Assembly (NCBI GenBank): GCA_021798635.1
Contig: JAJZGH010000168.1
Coordinates: 1-11,082 of the forward strand
Direction: 5' to 3'
DNA: 11,082 nt
Origin: Planctomycetota bacterium
GTDB taxonomy: Bacteria > Planctomycetota > Phycisphaerae > WQYP01
Shown piece by piece: positions 7,668 through 11,082 of the stretch. Each line of letters starts with the position of its first letter. The first letter of the stretch is position 1. Under the pieces are notes generated by a model that saw only the letters and a list, made by a program, of their open reading frames with translations, was not told where the DNA came from and searched no databases. Position numbers and translations under genes: made by a program.

Positions 7668-9122
7668 TTAGTTTACACCGGCGGCTGCCAAGGAGACATC
7701 CGCTTGATCGTAACCCCTCCCGCACGCCCTTAAAAACTCAGACACCCACCAGTACACATTCTGGGTACGAATATTGGATCGTAGTTTTTCCATCGCGGGA
7801 TGCCTTTGGGCCGGAGTCATCGACACCGCCAGCTTAATGGCCTCCGCTACGCCATCGGTATCATAGGGGTTGATCATTACGGCCCAGCGACCCAGTTGTT
7901 CGGCAGCCCCGGCGAATTCACTAAGTACCAGAACCCCGTTGCCGTCAAGCTGGCACGCACAGTATTCCTTGGCGACCAGATTCATCCCGTCTTTCAAGGA
8001 GGTAACAATGGCCACATCTGCGGCACGATACCAGGCCAGAAGTTCATTGCGTTCGACATGCCGAAATACATGGTGAATGGGTATCCATCCCGGCGCTGTG
8101 AATCTGCCATTGATCTGTCCGACGCTCTGCTCAATATCCGTTTTTAGGGTGTGATACTGCGGCACATTTTCACGGCTTGGCACAACCACCTGGAAGAAAG
8201 TTACGTGTTGGTGCAGATCAGGATAGCGCTCCAGCGCACGCTCCAAGGCCCTGAGCCGATACAGGACACCCTTCGTGTAGTCCAGCCGATCCACACTCAG
8301 GATGATCTGCCGATCAGCACAATTTTGCCGCAGTTCTTCCGCCTTGCGCGCCACCTCGGGCTTGGCTGCACCATCAGCAAATTCGTCAAAGTCAATTCCG
8401 ATGGGAAACACACCGGCCAGGGCATTACGCCCCTTCATCTCCAAGGTCGCCTGCCGCGGCGTGCGCTGCTGTTGCACGTCCGGCAGCAAGCGCTGCCCAC
8501 ACTGTAAAAAGTTGTCCAGATCACGCGTGGTTTGCAAACCTACCACATCGTACCGCAACAGGGCTTCGAGGACCTGCCGCCGCCACGGCAACTTGCAAAA
8601 AATGTCGGGCGGGGGAAAGGGGATATGCAGAAAAAATGCCAGCTTGTTTCCCAAGCCGCGATCCGCCAGAACTTTGCCCAATCCCATGAGCTGGTAATCA
8701 TGCACCCAGATCAGATCGTCCGGTTGGGCATGGCTTTCCACAGCCATCGCGAATTTCTGCTCTACTTGCTGCGCATAGTGCCAGAACTCCGGCTCAAAAT
8801 TGCAGAGCGATTGCAGATCATGAAACAATGGCCAGATAATTTGATTGCAAAACCCCTCGTAGAATTGTATGTACTCTTTTTCTGCCAGCGGCACGGGGGC
8901 AATTTGATACCCCTGGCTCCGACTGAAATCAGCCAGCAGCTTTTCTATCTCTTCCGTCTTCAGATCAGAGGTGCCGGGCCAGCCGAGCCACGTTCCACCG
9001 GAACGTCGCAGCAGCGAATCCAGGGCGGTTACCAATCCTCCTGAACCGCGATGCACTGTCGACCCACTTTTACTTGGTTCGATCACGATCGGGAGGCGAT
9101 TGGACACAAAAACAATATTCAT
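7668..9122 (-). CDS. otsA: Trehalose-6-phosphate synthase (OtsA, GT20)
   Basis: A glycosyltransferase family 20 enzyme that joins UDP-glucose and glucose-6-phosphate into trehalose-6-phosphate, the first committed step of trehalose synthesis, in the cytoplasm. At 484 residues it compares with 474 for E. coli OtsA. Visible motifs: the N-terminal loop SNRLP (Arg9), [10 protein letters not shown] (Gly28-Gly29), the acceptor pocket [16 protein letters not shown] (Tyr88, Trp97), HDYQLM (Asp142), LHIPFP (165-170), VDRLDYTKG (Arg279, Lys284) and [11 protein letters not shown] (Asp378, Glu386). These match the E. coli residues that bind glucose-6-phosphate and UDP-glucose, so the enzyme should be active. 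An in-frame TAG lies four codons before the ATG at 9122, so no earlier start is possible, and the usual N-terminus begins here. There is no SD; a -10-like TAGAAT ends 6 bases before the ATG, suggesting a leaderless mRNA. The product is passed to the phosphatase encoded immediately downstream. Confidence 0.96.
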   Translation of the reverse strand: MNIVFVSNRLPIVIEPSKSGSTVHRGSGGLVTALDSLLRRSGGTWLGWPGTSDLKTEEIEKLLADFSRSQGYQIAPVPLAEKEYIQFYEGFCNQIIWPLFHDLQSLCNFEPEFWHYAQQVEQKFAMAVESHAQPDDLIWVHDYQLMGLGKVLADRGLGNKLAFFLHIPFPPPDIFCKLPWRRQVLEALLRYDVVGLQTTRDLDNFLQCGQRLLPDVQQQRTPRQATLEMKGRNALAGVFPIGIDFDEFADGAAKPEVARKAEELRQNCADRQIILSVDRLDYTKGVLYRLRALERALERYPDLHQHVTFFQVVVPSRENVPQYHTLKTDIEQSVGQINGRFTAPGWIPIHHVFRHVERNELLAWYRAADVAIVTSLKDGMNLVAKEYCACQLDGNGVLVLSEFAGAAEQLGRWAVMINPYDTDGVAEAIKLAVSMTPAQRHPAMEKLRSNIRTQNVYWWVSEFLRACGRGYDQADVSLAAAGVN

Positions 9123-9128
9123 AAGTGT

Positions 9129-9156
9129 ATTCTATGAGGCAATAATCAAATATCCA
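9129..9156 (-). promoter_or_regulatory. Candidate leaderless promoter of otsA
   Basis: On the minus strand, TAGAAT (9134-9129) is a 5/6 match to the -10 consensus, with TGGATA (9156-9151, 4/6 to TTGACA) 16 bases upstream. Only ACACTT separates the -10 from the ATG at 9122, so transcription would begin at or next to the start codon. The absence of any SD before otsA agrees with a leaderless transcript. Both hexamers are short and AT-rich, so the match may be fortuitous. Confidence 0.42.
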
Positions 9157-9211
9157 TTCGGCATGAAAGTACGCCGTGATTTTCACCCCGTTCCTGCTAC
9201 GCGCCGGTGCC

Positions 9212-9229
9212 AAAACGCTTTGCGAAGCG
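9212..9229 (-). terminator. Weak hairpin plus T4 downstream of mscS
   Basis: The minus strand reads CGCTT-CGCA-AAGCG followed by TTTT (stem 9229-9225 with 9220-9216, T-run 9215-9212). The stem is only five base pairs and the T-run four, so it would be a weak terminator. It lies about 105 bases past the mscS stop and about 90 before otsA, where a break between the two transcripts would be expected given the otsA promoter candidate. Confidence 0.28.
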
Positions 9230-9257
9230 GATGCGCCCTAAATGTATGGGGTGTGGC

Positions 9258-9301
9258 TTGACAGATTGTCTTGCCCCGGCGGCATCTGGACAATTTGTCA
9301 A
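9258..9301. repeat. Paired palindromic sites upstream of otsA
   Basis: TTGACAGATTGTC (9258-9270) and GACAATTTGTCAA (9289-9301) form a 13-base inverted repeat with one mismatch. Each arm is itself close to an 11-base palindrome: GACAATTTGTC (9289-9299) is perfect around its centre, and GACAGATTGTC (9260-9270) has one mismatch. Their centres are 29 bases apart, near three helical turns. Between them, TGCC/GGCA (9272-9275, 9281-9284) can add an inner stem. No T-run follows on either strand, so it is not an intrinsic terminator. Two copies of one dyad 136-179 bases before otsA look more like an operator for a dimeric regulator. The regulator is not identified. Confidence 0.5.
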
Positions 9302-9333
9302 AGGCCTTGTTCTGTGTCGGACCTTCCTCCAAA

Positions 9334-10767
9334 TCACGGCAGCGGCAGCGCTTCTGGGTCCATGGGGCTAATTTCAGTACGGAATCGCGGCAGGCATTGC
9401 GGATAATTTTTCTGAATAAAGACGATAAATTGCTCCCGGATATCGCAACGTAAATTCCAGGCCTTGGAGGAATCGGCGGAAGTGGCCAGCACGCGGATCT
9501 GCATGGTCTGTTCCGTGGCCTTGGTCACCTGCAGGTTCCAGAAGCGTTTGTCCCAAAGCGGGTGATTTTCGATAATGCCCTTGAGCGCAGCGCGGGCCGC
9601 ATCCAGCGGCAGCGAATAATCCACCCAGACCAAAACCGCGCCCGTCAATTGGGATGTCGAATGCGTCCAGTTTTGAAACGGTGTTTCAATGAAATAAGTC
9701 AACGGTACGACTAAGCGTCGCTGGTCCCAGATTTTTACCACGACATAGGTAAGCGTTATTTCTTCAATATTTCCCCATTCTCCCTGGACAATGACCACAT
9801 CATCCAGACGAATGGGTTGCGCCAGGGCAAGTTGAAAACCGGCAAAAAGATTGGCAATCGTTTTCTGCGCTGCAAATCCAACGATAATTCCGATAACGCC
9901 CGCCGAAGCCAGAATGCTTGTGCCGAATTGTCGCACCTCCCGAAAGAGCATGAGAATGGAGGCGATCACAAAGACGGCAATGATGAAGTAAAGTGTTTTA
10001 CTCAGGATATGCACTTGCGTGTATATTTTTCGCGCATGAAGATTGTCCGCAACATGAATGTCATATTTCATCAGGACAAATTGTTCGCCGCTGATGACGA
10101 TTTGAACCAGAATAATGCCGGTGGCGATGATCAGGAGGATGCCGCTGGTTTTGGCGGCGATGCCGGCGTAGGCCGGCGGCAGGCCCAGAAGAGGTATGCC
10201 AAGAATGACGGCTACGATCGGCAGAAGCACATGGAGCGGTTTTCCGATCATCGGCAGGAGCAGATCGGTAAATACGTTCCTGTTTTTACCCGCCCAGCTT
10301 GCCAGCCACGCTCGCAATGCGTAGGTGAGTCGGCAGATAATCCAGAAAATCGCGATGAACACAACGATGGCAATAATCTTACTGCCAATCAATTGGAGGG
10401 ACGCTAATACGGGGGCGGAAAATAATTTTAACAGCACGGACGCGATGGCCAGATAAAGCCCGGCGGTCCAAATGAGAAGAAAAAGAGGGCCGCACGCCGC
10501 GCGTACCAGATGGTTGCGCCAGGACGCCGCGTCGCTGCCGGGACGGAGTTGTCGTCGCAGGATATATGCCGCCAGGACGTTGACAAGCAACGTGCACAAA
10601 ATGATGCCCAGCGCTTCGCCCAAGTCAATCCAGGTAATGGGGCCGAACACGGCTGCATGCACGCCCGAAGTGGAAACATGTTTAATCGCCGCCAGGGGAA
10701 ATATTACAGACGAAAGCATTGCGTTGAAATGGGGAAAGTAAAACCGATACAGCGCTGATTTTTCCAT
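9334..10767 (-). CDS. MscS-family mechanosensitive ion channel
   Basis: An inner-membrane channel that opens under membrane tension and releases solutes during hypo-osmotic shock. At 477 residues it is longer than E. coli MscS (286), placing it with the larger members. Hydrophobic segments lie near residues 50-70, 93-113, 127-148, 175-195, 205-225 and 257-277, followed by the pore helix at about 283-315. The pore region reads GTSILASAGVIGIIVGFAAQ, then KTIANLFAGFQLALAQPI and RLDDVVIVQGEWGNIEEITL (282-339), running into the beta domain (YVVVKIWDQRRLVVPLTYF, 341-359). The C-terminal part (about 370-465), with RVLATSADSSKAWNLRCDIRE and CLPRFRTEI, is the usual MscS cytoplasmic alpha/beta domain. 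Lys302 replaces the E. coli hinge Gly113, which I recall as common in this subgroup; Gly310 aligns with Gly121. The ATG at 10767 has an AGGGA SD (10781-10777) nine bases upstream and its own promoter. It reads toward otsA across 211 bases, so partial co-expression is possible. Confidence 0.92.
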   Translation of the reverse strand: MEKSALYRFYFPHFNAMLSSVIFPLAAIKHVSTSGVHAAVFGPITWIDLGEALGIILCTLLVNVLAAYILRRQLRPGSDAASWRNHLVRAACGPLFLLIWTAGLYLAIASVLLKLFSAPVLASLQLIGSKIIAIVVFIAIFWIICRLTYALRAWLASWAGKNRNVFTDLLLPMIGKPLHVLLPIVAVILGIPLLGLPPAYAGIAAKTSGILLIIATGIILVQIVISGEQFVLMKYDIHVADNLHARKIYTQVHILSKTLYFIIAVFVIASILMLFREVRQFGTSILASAGVIGIIVGFAAQKTIANLFAGFQLALAQPIRLDDVVIVQGEWGNIEEITLTYVVVKIWDQRRLVVPLTYFIETPFQNWTHSTSQLTGAVLVWVDYSLPLDAARAALKGIIENHPLWDKRFWNLQVTKATEQTMQIRVLATSADSSKAWNLRCDIREQFIVFIQKNYPQCLPRFRTEISPMDPEALPLP

Positions 10768-10813
10768 GTTTGGGTTTCCCTATCAGGATTATGCGGGCCT
10801 GCCCTACATTGAC

Positions 10814-10843
10814 ATTATAGACCCCGGTTTTTTACGGTGTCCG
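10814..10843 (-). promoter_or_regulatory. Sigma70-type promoter of the mscS gene
   Basis: On the minus strand, a perfect TATAAT (10819-10814) is preceded, 18 bases upstream, by CGGACA (10843-10838, 4/6 to TTGACA). The predicted start near 10807 gives a leader of about 40 bases carrying the AGGGA ribosome-binding site of the channel gene. The position relative to the gene is good; the -35 is only moderate. Confidence 0.55.
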
Positions 10844-11021
10844 CGCGCGATCGTCCGTGACGTATTTGCGCAGGGGCCGGTCCGCGATGAGTTGATGTCA
10901 ATCGTGTGATCTCCCACCCGGCCAGGCGTGGAGCTTAACCCTGTCGCATTGAGCTGATTTTACATCCCAGCCCGACATGCTCGTATCGGCATAATGGGCG
11001 TCCGCGTGACGGCGGCGGTAA

Positions 11022-11082
11022 TTACGCCCGAAGTTCAAACTGCCCGCGCAGGCGTATATCCGCGGAAGATGCACCCACCAGT
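11022..11082 (-). CDS. Possible C-terminal end of a gene at the right edge (partial)
   Basis: On the minus strand, an open frame enters from the right edge and ends at TAA (11024-11022), giving a tail of 19 complete codons (LVGASSADIRLRGQFELRA). It would be the next gene upstream of mscS on the same strand, with about 180 bases between its stop and the mscS -35. The tail is too short to identify. A plus-strand frame (ATG 10994 to the edge) is also open over this stretch but has no SD, so I prefer the minus reading, weakly. The rest of 10844-11021 shows nothing I can name. Confidence 0.33.
   Translation of the reverse strand, partial: LVGASSADIRLRGQFELRA

Noticed and set aside
7743..7753. CACCCACCAGT also occurs at 11072-11082
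   Set aside because: An 11-base match is expected several times by chance in a window of this size; one copy is inside otsA.
9196..9301. 34-codon TTG-started minus frame in the mscS-otsA gap
   Set aside because: It has a rare start, no properly spaced SD, no motif, and starts inside the palindromic element.
9322..9330. Strong SD-like GGAGGAAGG just after the mscS stop (minus strand)
   Set aside because: No ATG, GTG or TTG lies at a usable distance downstream, so no small gene can be supported.
9817..10407. A 196-codon plus-strand frame rich in Asn, Asp and Gly
   Set aside because: It is antisense to the MscS membrane and pore segments; its hydrophilic composition is what antisense to hydrophobic codons gives.

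Overview
The window is bacterial chromosomal DNA, compact and moderately GC-rich. It shows no insertion sequence, prophage gene, CRISPR array, tRNA or rRNA. The gene content (a giant DUF5724/DUF4132 protein, trehalose synthesis by the OtsA/OtsB route, a long MscS-family channel) is widespread, so the phylum cannot be fixed. Start sites are mixed: two minus-strand genes have purine-rich Shine-Dalgarno (SD) sequences, while otsA has none and looks leaderless. I read this as an environmental, probably Gram-negative-type bacterium.

Left half, plus strand (1-5000). A possible last few codons of an upstream gene end at 46. They are followed by one very large gene of about 1629 codons (110-5000) for a DUF5724 / DUF4132 / DUF7737-type protein of unknown biochemical function. 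The gene is interrupted by a one-base frameshift at a run of eight C (1507-1514), so it appears as two overlapping open frames, 110-1663 and 1524-5000. Both parts are well conserved with the family as I remember it, and removing one C restores a continuous protein.

Right half, minus strand (5106-10767). Three genes read right to left: an MscS-family mechanosensitive channel (10767-9334), then otsA, trehalose-6-phosphate synthase (9122-7668), then 15 bases later a fusion of trehalose-6-phosphate phosphatase (OtsB) with a GH15 glycosidase domain (7652-5106). A hairpin and T-run terminator at 5038-5095 closes this unit against the convergent DUF4132 gene. OtsA makes trehalose-6-phosphate from UDP-glucose and glucose-6-phosphate, and OtsB removes the phosphate. 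The GH15 domain may hydrolyse trehalose or another alpha-glucoside. With MscS, which vents solutes on hypo-osmotic shock, the block looks like an osmotic or desiccation-stress module.

The 211-base gap between mscS and otsA holds a paired palindrome (9258-9301), a weak hairpin and T4, and a -10/-35 pair set so that transcription would begin at the otsA start codon. The mscS gene has its own good promoter (TATAAT at 10814-10819, minus strand). At the right edge, 11022-11082 may be the C-terminal end of another minus-strand gene.

The items most worth following are the split DUF4132 gene, whose relatives sit beside MoxR/VWA/SWIM genes that would lie just outside the left edge; the OtsB-GH15 fusion; and the otsA control region. 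No plainly new system lies wholly within the window.
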